Shown piece after piece: positions 42,633-50,394 of a stretch of 61,982 nt of DNA. The stretch's first letter is position 1; each line of letters opens with the position of its first letter. A program made the position numbers and the translations under genes. Source of the DNA: Deltaproteobacteria bacterium (GTDB lineage: Bacteria > UBA10199 > JADFYH01); the NCBI GenBank assembly GCA_015233135.1, contig JADFYH010000015.1, positions 1-61,982 on the forward strand, given 5' to 3'. Below the pieces are notes generated by a model that was given only the letters and a program-made list of their open reading frames with translations, made no database searches and had not been told where the DNA came from.

Positions 42633-43393
42633 TGACTTTCCAATCTATTCTCCAATCCATCGGTGAATTCTTTGTTTTTTTAGGTCAGGCCTTTGCCTGG
42701 TTGTTTAGGCGCCCTTTTCGCTTTTCTGTTTTTTTGAAACAGATGGAAGTGATTGGGGTAAAATCAACATGGATTGTAGTTTTGGTGGCCGTTTTTTCAG
42801 GAGGGGTTTTTGCCCTGCAAACCGGCTATGCCTTTGGATTGTTTGGTGCTCAAACCCTGGTGGGGGCTACGGTTGGAATTGCCCTGGCGCGTGAATTAGC
42901 TCCTGTGTTTACAGCACTCATGGTCATCGCCCGCTCCGGTTCTGCAATGGCGGCCGAGATTGGAACGATGCAGGTGAACGAAGAAGTAGAAGCGCTCGTC
43001 ACGATGGCGGTGAATCCCATACAGTATTTGGTGACTCCACGTCTGATCGCAGGCATTTTCATGTTGCCCTTGCTGACGGGCTTATTCAACGTGGTAGGAC
43101 TTCTGGGTGCCTACTGGGTGGGCGTGAGTTATCTGGAAATTCCAGAAGGCCCTTTTTTAAGTCGTTTGGATTATTATTTAGATGCCTCGGATATCGTTCA
43201 AGGTCTTATTAAAGCCGCTCTTTTTGGCTTGGTGCTCACAGCCGTTTCCACTTATCAAGGTTTTCATACAAAAAATGGTGCCGAAGGGGTTGGCCGCTCC
43301 ACCACGCGTGCCGTGGTGATTTCATCGGTGGCGATATTGGTGCTGGACTATTTTTTAACAACCTGGATGCTAGAGTTGTTCCCAAAGTTTTAA
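42632..43393 (+). CDS. mlaE: MlaE-family ABC permease
   Basis: A 253-residue inner-membrane permease of the MlaE/YrbE family, part of phospholipid transport between membranes. Characteristic segments are RPFRFSVFLKQMEVIGV, ELAPVFTALMVIARSGSAMAAEIGTM (in parts), MQVNEEVEAL and the C-terminal GVGRSTTRAVV. ATG at 42632 overlaps the alr stop. The partners mlaF (ATPase) and mlaD usually follow directly but are absent; instead there is a 537-base repeat-filled gap and the nor cluster. Confidence 0.93.
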   Translation: MTFQSILQSIGEFFVFLGQAFAWLFRRPFRFSVFLKQMEVIGVKSTWIVVLVAVFSGGVFALQTGYAFGLFGAQTLVGATVGIALARELAPVFTALMVIARSGSAMAAEIGTMQVNEEVEALVTMAVNPIQYLVTPRLIAGIFMLPLLTGLFNVVGLLGAYWVGVSYLEIPEGPFLSRLDYYLDASDIVQGLIKAALFGLVLTAVSTYQGFHTKNGAEGVGRSTTRAVVISSVAILVLDYFLTTWMLELFPKF

Positions 43394-43454
43394 ACCCTCC
43401 TCACATTAATAACTTGAGTTCCGCAGATTTTAGTAAGAAGCCACTCTGAAAAGT

Positions 43455-43687
43455 CCTCTCTCCCTTGAGGCATAGGTATCTACACATCTCAGCAAACTAT
43501 GGGTTTTATTGACTCTGCTGTTCCTCCCCTTAAGCTAAGGGGAGGTTAGGAGGGGTTATGGAAGATCTTGCTGAACTCAAAAATACTGTAATTTGCACGG
43601 TTTTTCATAACTCCCCCAACCCCCTCTTAGCTTAAGAGGGGGCAATACCAAAAGATGTGTAGATACCTATGCCCTTGAGGGGAGAGA
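43455..43687. repeat. Nested palindromic element, copy B
   Basis: Outer arms (43455-43489 and 43653-43687) carry GGCATAGGTATCTACACATCT in inverted orientation. The inner unit has arms at 43523-43561 and 43606-43642 with CTTAAGCTAAG palindromes and GTTATGGA. Relative to copy A the inner unit is inverted. Total length is within 3 bases of copy A. Confidence 0.85.
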
Positions 43688-43736
43688 GTCAGAGAGAGGG
43701 TGATCCTGAGTGCACTAGAAATACCCCTCACCCTGA

Positions 43737-43760
43737 CCCTCTCCCTCAAGGGGAGAGGGG
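43737..43760. repeat. REP-like palindrome upstream of norC
   Basis: CCCTCTCCCTCAAGGGGAGA plus GGGG forms a strong hairpin. The preceding CACCCTGACCC matches the flank of the copy at 23912. It is a member of the dispersed CCCTCTCC family. Confidence 0.75.
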
Positions 43761-43930
43761 AAATGCTTTATAGATGGGTACTTGCCAAAAATGAGCAAAA
43801 AATGATTCTTAAAATCTGCGGAACTCAAGTTAATAATGTTTGTTGCGCTTACGCAAAGATAAAAAAGCTTATTCAGTCTATTTGACCAAAGCATCAAATA
43901 CCGCGCACTTTATTTAAATAAGGAGCAAGC

Positions 43931-44638
43931 ATGCTTTCGAAATCTCAAGCTAGAATTTTTTTCTTAATCGGCACTTTGATCTTTGTCGGTTTTTTTATTG
44001 CACTCACTGTAGACACCCTTCGAAGGGTGCCCGAGCAAACTAAACAAGCACAAATGACCAACCAGGTTATGCTGGGAAAAGAACTCTGGGACAAAAATAA
44101 CTGCATGGGTTGTCACACCCTATTGGGTGAAGGGGCTTACTATGCTCCGGAACTCACCAAGGTTTATGAACGACGTGGTGCTGCTTGGATGAAGATGTTC
44201 ATTAAAGATCCCCAGGCGATGTTCCCGGGTGAGAGAAGGATGGTGAAGTACAATTTCAGTGATGCCGAAATAGACGCCCTCATCGCTTTTTTTAAATGGA
44301 TTGGAGGAATGGATCTCAATGGATTTCCTCCGAAGCCAAATATTCTCACGGCTCCTCAGGGACAAGCTTCTGGTCAAGCCTCTGCTCAGGCCTCTCTTGC
44401 GAGGACTAAAGCCCCCGAAAAATTTACTCAAATTTGCATTGCCTGTCATTCGCTGGGAGGACAAGGCGGAAAGATAGGCCCAGCGCTCGATGGCGTAGCT
44501 TCGCGTCGTGATTCAAAATATGTCAACGCCTGGTTACACGATCCTCAGGCCATTAAACCCGGAACACTCATGCCAAAATTGCCTTTGAGTGAAGGGGAGA
44601 TTGAGGAATTGGTAAAGTTTTTATCCGAGTTAAAATAA
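43931..44638 (+). CDS. norC: Nitric oxide reductase cytochrome c subunit, diheme NorC
   Basis: A 235-residue membrane-anchored cytochrome c that feeds electrons to NorB. One membrane anchor (about 8-30) precedes the classical NorC domain with heme motif C-M-G-C-H at 58-62 and MVKYNFSDAEIDALIAFF (in parts). An Ala/Gln/Ser-rich linker (about 138-158) leads to a second cytochrome c domain with C-I-A-C-H at 169-173 and a late Met ligand candidate (LMPKLPLS). Usual NorC has one heme and about 150 residues, so the second domain is a fusion. It is first in the norCBQD cluster. Confidence 0.9.
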   Translation: MLSKSQARIFFLIGTLIFVGFFIALTVDTLRRVPEQTKQAQMTNQVMLGKELWDKNNCMGCHTLLGEGAYYAPELTKVYERRGAAWMKMFIKDPQAMFPGERRMVKYNFSDAEIDALIAFFKWIGGMDLNGFPPKPNILTAPQGQASGQASAQASLARTKAPEKFTQICIACHSLGGQGGKIGPALDGVASRRDSKYVNAWLHDPQAIKPGTLMPKLPLSEGEIEELVKFLSELK

Positions 44639-44657
44639 GAAATATGAAAGGGATACT

Positions 44658-45995
44658 ATGAAATTTAAATCTCAAAAACTAGCCTACTGGTTTTTCGCTA
44701 CCTGCATGCTTTTGCTGAGCTTGCAAATACTCTACGGCTTCATCATGGCCTTTGACCGAATTGGTTTTGATGTGTTGCATCGCTGGATTCCCTTTAATGT
44801 TGCCCGAGCCACGCACACGAATCTGTTGGTAGTGTGGCTGCTGACCGGCTTCATGGGGGCGGCTTATTTTATTATTCCCGATGAGGCTGATCGTGAAATC
44901 TACTCTCTCCGTCTCGGAGTGCTGCAGCTTGTCTCACTCATCGTGGTGGGAGTCACTGCCATCATTGGTTTTCATTTCAACTGGTGGGAAGGACGAAAAT
45001 TTTTAGAGATTCCGAGACCTCTTGATTATCTGGTAGTCGTCAATGTCTTGATGTTTATTTTCAATATTGGAATGACGGTGTGGAAAGGGAAGCGTCATTC
45101 CACGACAAGCCTGGTGCTCTTCTTCGGCCTGCTTTCCGCCGCTCTTCTTTATCTGCCAGGAATGATCTATTTTACCAACCAAACCTTCGATTCCTACTTT
45201 CGTTGGTGGGTGGTGCACTTGTGGGTAGAAGGGGTGTGGGAGCTCATCCTGGGTTCCATCTTGTCTTACCTCTTGATCAAGCTCACGGGAGTGGATCGAG
45301 AAGTGATCGAAAAATGGCTGTATGTGATTATCGGACTCACTTTTCTTTCAGGAATTTTAGGGACGGGGCATCATTATTATTTCATCGGAACCCCCCGCTA
45401 TTGGTTATGGGTGGGTGGTTTTTTCTCAGCCCTTGAACCTTTGGCATTTTTGGGGATGGCCCTCTTTGCCATTTCGATGTACCGAAAAAGTGGGCGCAAT
45501 CATCCCAATAAAATTTCCCTCTATTGGACTATAGGCTGTGCCATCATGTCCTTTGTCGGCGCAGGTTTTCTGGGCTTCGCCCACACTTTGCCACAAGTAA
45601 ATCAATGGACGCATGGCACCCTCATCACCGCGATGCATGCTCATATGGCCTTCTGGGGCGCTTATGCCATGGTGGTTTTTGCCATCATCACTTACACCCT
45701 GCCTTTGCTGACGGGAAGAAAACTTTGGAACACCATGTCCGGACTTCTGGGTTTCTGGCTGAGTAACATCGGTATGCTGGGGATGACCGCTGCCTTTGCG
45801 GTGGCCGGCATTGCCCAAGTTTATCTGGAACGCAAAGAAGGTCTCGATTTTTTGCTCGTACAAAAAGAGATCTCCGTGCACTTTGTGGGGCTTTTGCTTG
45901 CCGCAAGCTTGTTCACGCTGGGGATCATTTGCTTTATCATCAATTTTATCCGTTACAGAACACCGAAAGACGAAGCCCTTGGAATGGAGCTTTAA
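44658..45995 (+). CDS. norB: Nitric oxide reductase large subunit NorB
   Basis: A 445-residue heme-copper-oxidase-superfamily membrane protein reducing NO to N2O. It has about twelve membrane helices and the expected ligands: the first heme b His in ARATHTNLL; the His and Glu of the non-heme iron site in VVHLWVEGVWE; the His pair in GTGHHYYFIG; Glu in FSALEPLAF; and His in THGTLITAMHAHMAFWG. Length fits the cytochrome-c-type cNOR, not the quinol-fused qNOR. It follows norC by 19 bases with AAAGGG upstream. Confidence 0.95.
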   Translation: MKFKSQKLAYWFFATCMLLLSLQILYGFIMAFDRIGFDVLHRWIPFNVARATHTNLLVVWLLTGFMGAAYFIIPDEADREIYSLRLGVLQLVSLIVVGVTAIIGFHFNWWEGRKFLEIPRPLDYLVVVNVLMFIFNIGMTVWKGKRHSTTSLVLFFGLLSAALLYLPGMIYFTNQTFDSYFRWWVVHLWVEGVWELILGSILSYLLIKLTGVDREVIEKWLYVIIGLTFLSGILGTGHHYYFIGTPRYWLWVGGFFSALEPLAFLGMALFAISMYRKSGRNHPNKISLYWTIGCAIMSFVGAGFLGFAHTLPQVNQWTHGTLITAMHAHMAFWGAYAMVVFAIITYTLPLLTGRKLWNTMSGLLGFWLSNIGMLGMTAAFAVAGIAQVYLERKEGLDFLLVQKEISVHFVGLLLAASLFTLGIICFIINFIRYRTPKDEALGMEL

Positions 45996-45996
45996 G

Positions 45997-46809
45997 ATGC
46001 GTCATGCTGCGCTGAAAGAACTTAATCCTCAGGAAGTTTTTCTGCCTTATTACCGTGCCATCAAAAAGGAATGCGAGGTATTTGAGCATGCTTTTCGACA
46101 CAAGCTTCCTTTGTTGCTCAAAGGGCCTACGGGTACTGGGAAATCACGCTTTGTGGAACACATGGCTGCAAAGCTAGGTGTGGGGCTGATCACCGTCTCC
46201 TGTCACGATGAAACCTCTGCGGTGGATTTATTAGGGCGTTATCTGTTGAAAGATCAGGAAACTCTTTGGCAAGATGGCCCGCTGACCCGCGCGGTACGGG
46301 AAGGAAAGATGATTTACCTGGACGAAATCGCTGAAGCGCGTCCCGATACCCTTGTGGTACTGCACTCGCTGACCGATTACCGACGTGAACTTTATCTGGA
46401 GCGCCACAATGAAACCTTGAAAGCCTCTGATTCTTTCATGCTCATTGCTTCTTTCAATCCGGGTTATCAGCGAGGCTTCAAAGAACTGAAACCCTCTACA
46501 CGACAACGCTTTGTGAGTTTGCACTTTGATACCCCTCAGGCGGAAATTGAGACGGAAATTATTCAGCAGGAAAGTGGCATTGAAAATGTTCGAGCGAAAT
46601 TCCTGGTGCAAATCGCGGGCAAAATCAGAAATCTGGTGGAGCTGGGGTTGACAGAATCTGTCTCCACTCGTCTTTTGGTCGATGCAGCCAAACTAATAAA
46701 ATCGGGTTTGTCACCCCGACTGGCTTGTGAAGTAGCAATTCTGGAGCCTCTCACGGATGATCGAGAGACGGTGAAGGCTTTAAAGGATTTGGTGGCCTTT
46801 GTGTTTTGA
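45997..46809 (+). CDS. norQ: MoxR-family AAA+ ATPase NorQ
   Basis: A 270-residue NorQ/CbbQ-type AAA+ protein that, with NorD, activates NorBC by helping metal-cofactor insertion. Walker A is GPTGTGKS, Walker B is MIYLDEIAEA, sensor 1 lies around LIASFNPGYQ, and STRQRFVSL contains the arginine finger region. ATG at 45997 is 1 base after the norB stop, and an upstream in-frame extension inside norB is not needed. It overlaps nothing and precedes norD by 8 bases. Confidence 0.95.
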   Translation: MRHAALKELNPQEVFLPYYRAIKKECEVFEHAFRHKLPLLLKGPTGTGKSRFVEHMAAKLGVGLITVSCHDETSAVDLLGRYLLKDQETLWQDGPLTRAVREGKMIYLDEIAEARPDTLVVLHSLTDYRRELYLERHNETLKASDSFMLIASFNPGYQRGFKELKPSTRQRFVSLHFDTPQAEIETEIIQQESGIENVRAKFLVQIAGKIRNLVELGLTESVSTRLLVDAAKLIKSGLSPRLACEVAILEPLTDDRETVKALKDLVAFVF

Positions 46810-46817
46810 GATTTCTT

Positions 46818-48557
46818 ATGGAACTCGACCAACTTCTTTTCAGCAAAATTTCCTCCTTCTACCGGCGTCTTCGTGCGCCCAAAGTTGAGGCGAAACTTGA
46901 GGCTCAAACAGTGAGATTGGAAGAACTGAGAGCTCCGCTTTGTCTCTTGAGCAAAGTGCTGACTGGGAGACCTATTGAAATTACGGCCGCGGAGGAAGAA
47001 GGAGGATGGCGAGACGATGTATTTTTTCTTCCTTGCAGTTTTTCATTGGGCTCTTCTCGGGAAGAGAATGAAAGCTATTACCTGTTTCGCGTGGCTTATT
47101 TAGCCATGCAAAAACAATTGGCTTACAATTTTCCAGATCATCAATCCTTTTCCCTCGAAGAAGCTCGCCGGCAGGCGCAGGCAACGAGCGGCTTTGTGCT
47201 ACAACAACTTTTTAAGGAATACCCTTCCCTTAAAAACATTTATCAAGCTCTCCAGACTGCACTTCAAGATAATCTCCATTATTTATGGGGGCACTGGATG
47301 AGTTCTAAGGCTGTTTCTAGCGCCGTAGAAAAAAAAGAACCCCCCGCAGAAAAGATTTCTTTCCCAACTGAAATTTTGACCGAATTGAAATCCAAACCTC
47401 GAGAAGAAGTGGAAGTTTTGGAACTGAATCAAAAAGCAATGGAAGATTACAGCCTAGGGCACAGCTTCGAAAAAGTGGAAACCTTGGAAGAATTCAAAGG
47501 CAATTGGAGAGATTGCGATGGAAGTGATGATTTGCAAGCTCACGCCGAGGCCTTGAATGAGCTTGATCTGCGCCAGCTGCTTCGTGTGGATCAGACCACT
47601 CACTCTATGCTCCAGGCCGATTTTTTATCGCTAGGGGCCCTGAGTGAAAGCAAGGAAATATCCAGGGAGGCTTACTTTGAAACTTATGACGAATGGAATT
47701 ATCAAAAACGAGAATATCGTAAAAATTTCTGTAAAGTTTTCCCTCAAAAATTTACAAAAACTAATCCGCCTCTCAGAGAAAAAGTCTTGCAAGATTATGG
47801 GATAACCCTGAAACAACTCAAAAAAAAATTTTCATCCCTTTGGACGGAACGCGAACTGCACAAGCGTCAGAGTGAGGGAGTGGAAATTGATTTGGATGCC
47901 CTCGTTGAAAATTATGCAGACCGGGCGGCAGGGAAAACGCCCTCTGAAAAAGTGTATCTGAATTCTCGCAAAACCCAGCGGGACATTGCTCTTATTCTTT
48001 TGATAGACCGCAGTTTGTCCACCGATTCTTTTACCCAGAATCAGCGCATTCTGGAGGTGGAAAAAAACTCCGTTTTTTTATTTTCTGAACTTTTGTACGA
48101 AGCGGGGGACCCTTTTCAAATAGATGCCTTTTCTTCACAAACCCGAAATCACTGTGACTACCTCACCCTCAAGTCTTTTCAAGATTCCTGGAATCAAGCT
48201 CAGGGTCGTTTGGCGGCACTGGATACTTTAGGCTATACCCGGATTGGGCCCGCCCTTCGTCATGCCAGTAAAATTCTTCAAGGTTTGAAGGCCAAACGAA
48301 AATGGATCCTCCTGCTTTCGGATGCTAAACCCAATGACTACGATAGGTACGAAGGAGAGTATGGGATCCAAGATGTACGCCAGGCCATTCGCGAGATGAA
48401 TCAGAAAAGTATTCAGCTTTATGCCTTGGCGGTTGAGTCTCAAGCCAGACATTATCTGCCTCGTATGTTGGGGCAAAATAATTTTAAAATTTTACCAAGA
48501 CCCGAATTACTGCCTCGGGCATTAGGTGAGTTTTATTGCCGATTGAAAGTCTGTTAA
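46818..48557 (+). CDS. norD: NorD-like VWA protein
   Basis: A 579-residue partner of NorQ. The N-terminal 350 residues are helical. The C-terminal VWA domain (about 385-575) has the metal-ion-dependent adhesion site D-R-S-L-S in ILLIDRSLST, a later Thr in LGYTRIGPAL and Asp in LLLSDAKPND. ATG at 46818 is preferred to TTG at 46806, which overlaps norQ. With NorQ it forms a MoxR-VWA chaperone pair; a fused, much larger version of this logic is found at 52359-61742. Confidence 0.92.
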   Translation: MELDQLLFSKISSFYRRLRAPKVEAKLEAQTVRLEELRAPLCLLSKVLTGRPIEITAAEEEGGWRDDVFFLPCSFSLGSSREENESYYLFRVAYLAMQKQLAYNFPDHQSFSLEEARRQAQATSGFVLQQLFKEYPSLKNIYQALQTALQDNLHYLWGHWMSSKAVSSAVEKKEPPAEKISFPTEILTELKSKPREEVEVLELNQKAMEDYSLGHSFEKVETLEEFKGNWRDCDGSDDLQAHAEALNELDLRQLLRVDQTTHSMLQADFLSLGALSESKEISREAYFETYDEWNYQKREYRKNFCKVFPQKFTKTNPPLREKVLQDYGITLKQLKKKFSSLWTERELHKRQSEGVEIDLDALVENYADRAAGKTPSEKVYLNSRKTQRDIALILLIDRSLSTDSFTQNQRILEVEKNSVFLFSELLYEAGDPFQIDAFSSQTRNHCDYLTLKSFQDSWNQAQGRLAALDTLGYTRIGPALRHASKILQGLKAKRKWILLLSDAKPNDYDRYEGEYGIQDVRQAIREMNQKSIQLYALAVESQARHYLPRMLGQNNFKILPRPELLPRALGEFYCRLKVC

Positions 48558-48570
48558 GCAGAGCCTCTGC

Positions 48571-49758
48571 TCAATCCAAAAGTGGAATTGGAAAATTCAC
48601 TTCTTCTGCCGAAATACCATCAATATATTTTTTACGAAACTCTGCGTCCTGCATCCGACAGCTCTTTGCGCGATTGCAATAAGGCTCGCTTTGAATCATT
48701 TTATTCCAGAGAGTTTCAATGGATTCTTCGGGGAATTTTCCCACGCTCAAGGGCGTGAAATCGCAGGGGCACATTTCTCCGTGGGCCGTTAAGTAGAATT
48801 GCGTGTTTCCTGCAAAACAAAAGGCCGAACCGGATTTGCTGGTGAGGGTGGATTGGGCCGAGATTCCCGGATAAGTGGGCTGTTTTCGATAGTAGAGCAC
48901 TCGGTTTAAAATTATTTGGCGATCTTTCTCTTGAAGCAGCTGCTCGGTGTGGTGCAGCCACTTTCCGCTGGGGATGGCGTCAAAAAAAGTCAGTTCGTGC
49001 ACGCCCAGCTTTTTGCCCAGTTCCATCATTTCATCCAAAATGCCTTCTTGGACCCGTGCCGGGCTGAGATAAGAAGAAATCGCGACCAGCAGGCCTTCCC
49101 GTAAGAGATTTTCTATCCCCTGCAGGGCCTTTTGAAACAAGCCCGCGCGACGTCTCAACGCATCGTGAGTGTCTGCCTGCGGGGAATCGATGGAAATAAA
49201 GACCCCCATCAGACCCGCTTGCTGTAAGGCTTTCGCTCGGTCATTATCTATGAATTCCCCATTGCTGAATAGGGTCACCACCGATTTTTGTGCATCCACT
49301 TTCTCAATCAAATGAATTAAATCTTTTCTCAGTAAAGGTTCTCCTCCTAGTAAGATGAGATTTGTCACCCCCAAGTGTACCGCCTGATGAAGTGCTGTCT
49401 GGAGCTGATCCAGCGGGAGATCCGATTTGGAGGCTTGATTGTAAAAAAGGGCCGAGCAGTGTTCGCAAAGGCATTGGCAATGGCGATTCACCGCCACGGT
49501 GGCGGTAGCCGGGATGCGTTTATTCTCAAAACGTCGTTTTGCCCTCATCCACAGCGCACGCGCTCCCACTGGGCTTGCCAGAGGAGCTTGGTAAAGGGAA
49601 AGGACAGGGGAGTTTTGAAAAGAGCCGATGCGTTTATACAGGCTTGCCCGATCCAGATAATGTTGCAGGTAGCTTTGCACTTTAGCATCAATAAAGACTT
49701 TGGGTTCCAGTAGAAACTGATTGTTTTTGAAAGTAATTTTAAAAGGGAGGGGGGCCAT
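48571..49758 (-). CDS. Radical SAM protein with C-terminal Cys cluster
   Basis: A 395-residue radical SAM enzyme. The C-x3-C-x2-C cluster motif is CQCLCEHC (about residue 95), followed by LILLGGEPLLRKDLIHLI and a SPASM-like Cys-rich end (FCFAGNTQFYL, GEMCPCDFTPLSVG, later C-N-R-A-K-S-C). ATG at 49758 has AAGGA upstream; a longer start at 49800 runs further into the upstream gene. It overlaps the FMN-binding gene by 20 bases, implying co-expression. Family members modify peptides or tetrapyrroles; which applies here is unknown. It is convergent with norD. Confidence 0.85.
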   Translation of the reverse strand: MAPLPFKITFKNNQFLLEPKVFIDAKVQSYLQHYLDRASLYKRIGSFQNSPVLSLYQAPLASPVGARALWMRAKRRFENKRIPATATVAVNRHCQCLCEHCSALFYNQASKSDLPLDQLQTALHQAVHLGVTNLILLGGEPLLRKDLIHLIEKVDAQKSVVTLFSNGEFIDNDRAKALQQAGLMGVFISIDSPQADTHDALRRRAGLFQKALQGIENLLREGLLVAISSYLSPARVQEGILDEMMELGKKLGVHELTFFDAIPSGKWLHHTEQLLQEKDRQIILNRVLYYRKQPTYPGISAQSTLTSKSGSAFCFAGNTQFYLTAHGEMCPCDFTPLSVGKFPEESIETLWNKMIQSEPYCNRAKSCRMQDAEFRKKYIDGISAEEVNFPIPLLD

Positions 49759-50200
49759 CTTCTTTTCCTTCTTCAAAACTCCATTCCATTTTTTTTCCAA
49801 AACCCAGTTTGTTGTCGATCAAACGGGCCCTTCTCATTTGGAGGGTGTAGAACTGATGGGCAGGTTTTGCCAGCAAAAAGGCGCGGCTGAAAGGAAAACG
49901 TTTGAAATAGATTTCTCTTGTCTCCTGAGTTTTATCCAGATTCACCCGGCCCCAGATTTGAGCACCTTGTATCAGTCCTATCTCTTCGGTTTCCAGGTAG
50001 ATGCTTGCGGCAACAGAGGGAGAGACGGCAATTTCCTGAATATGACGTGTGCTGGATTCGGAGCTAAAAATGAATCGCCGCGTTTCAGCATCAAAGGCAT
50101 AAAAAAGTGGGGTGGCATGAGGCCCTGCCGTTCCCTGACTGGCAAGACAGAACACATGGTGTTTTTGAATCAATTGAATGAGGGGGAGGGTGGAGTTCAT
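49739..50200 (-). CDS. Pyridoxamine 5'-phosphate oxidase-like FMN-binding protein
   Basis: A 153-residue split-barrel flavoprotein candidate. The N-terminal KHHVFCLASQGTAGPHATPLFYAFD pattern (in parts), FIFSSESSTRHIQEI and AASIYL are typical of the PNPOx-like superfamily. The substrate is not clear and true PNPOx residues are not evident. It is transcribed ahead of, and overlaps, the radical SAM gene. Confidence 0.8.
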   Translation of the reverse strand: MNSTLPLIQLIQKHHVFCLASQGTAGPHATPLFYAFDAETRRFIFSSESSTRHIQEIAVSPSVAASIYLETEEIGLIQGAQIWGRVNLDKTQETREIYFKRFPFSRAFLLAKPAHQFYTLQMRRARLIDNKLGFGKKMEWSFEEGKEDGPPPF

Positions 50201-50294
50201 AGCGTCTTAGCAACCCTGTCAAAAATTTGCCCCCCTGTCATCCAATGAACACAATTTCTGACTCTATTCAACTTCAAATCCCCTACAGGGCTTA

Positions 50295-50321
50295 ACAACT
50301 CCAGGCATTTTTTATCAATAC
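50295..50321 (+). promoter_or_regulatory. Weak match to the shared promoter motif
   Basis: ACAAC (50295-50299) and TCAATAC (50315-50321) are 15 bases apart, the same spacing as the four main sites, 74 bases before the ATG at 50395. The -35 half matches 4 of 5 bases and the -10 half 5 of 7, so this may be chance. Confidence 0.25.
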
Positions 50322-50394
50322 AAACTGGAACCGAATTTGCTTCAAAATAATGAGGGCTTGAGCTCTTTGAGCCCTATTAAATCGGGAGAGTGAA

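Larger units (their letters stand above)
43403..43838. repeat. Outermost inverted repeat around the nested element
   Basis: ACTTGAGTTCCGCAGATTTT (43412-43431) and its exact complement (43811-43830) flank the whole nested element. The match extends imperfectly outward through CATTAATA/TAATAATG. It adds a further layer to the nesting and places the right arm about 90 bases upstream of norC. Confidence 0.8.
43394..43930. other. 537-base repeat-rich intergenic region
   Basis: This gap holds layered inverted repeats: an outermost pair (43403-43431 and 43811-43838, 20 bases perfect), the nested palindromic element (43455-43687), and a REP hairpin (43737-43760). The last 90 bases should contain the norC promoter. 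No gene was seen. Confidence 0.75.

Noticed and set aside
43880-43900. FNR/Dnr-type box upstream of norC (TTGAC...ATCAA)
   Set aside because: The half-sites are 6 bases apart, not 4, so it does not fit the consensus; only a weak resemblance.
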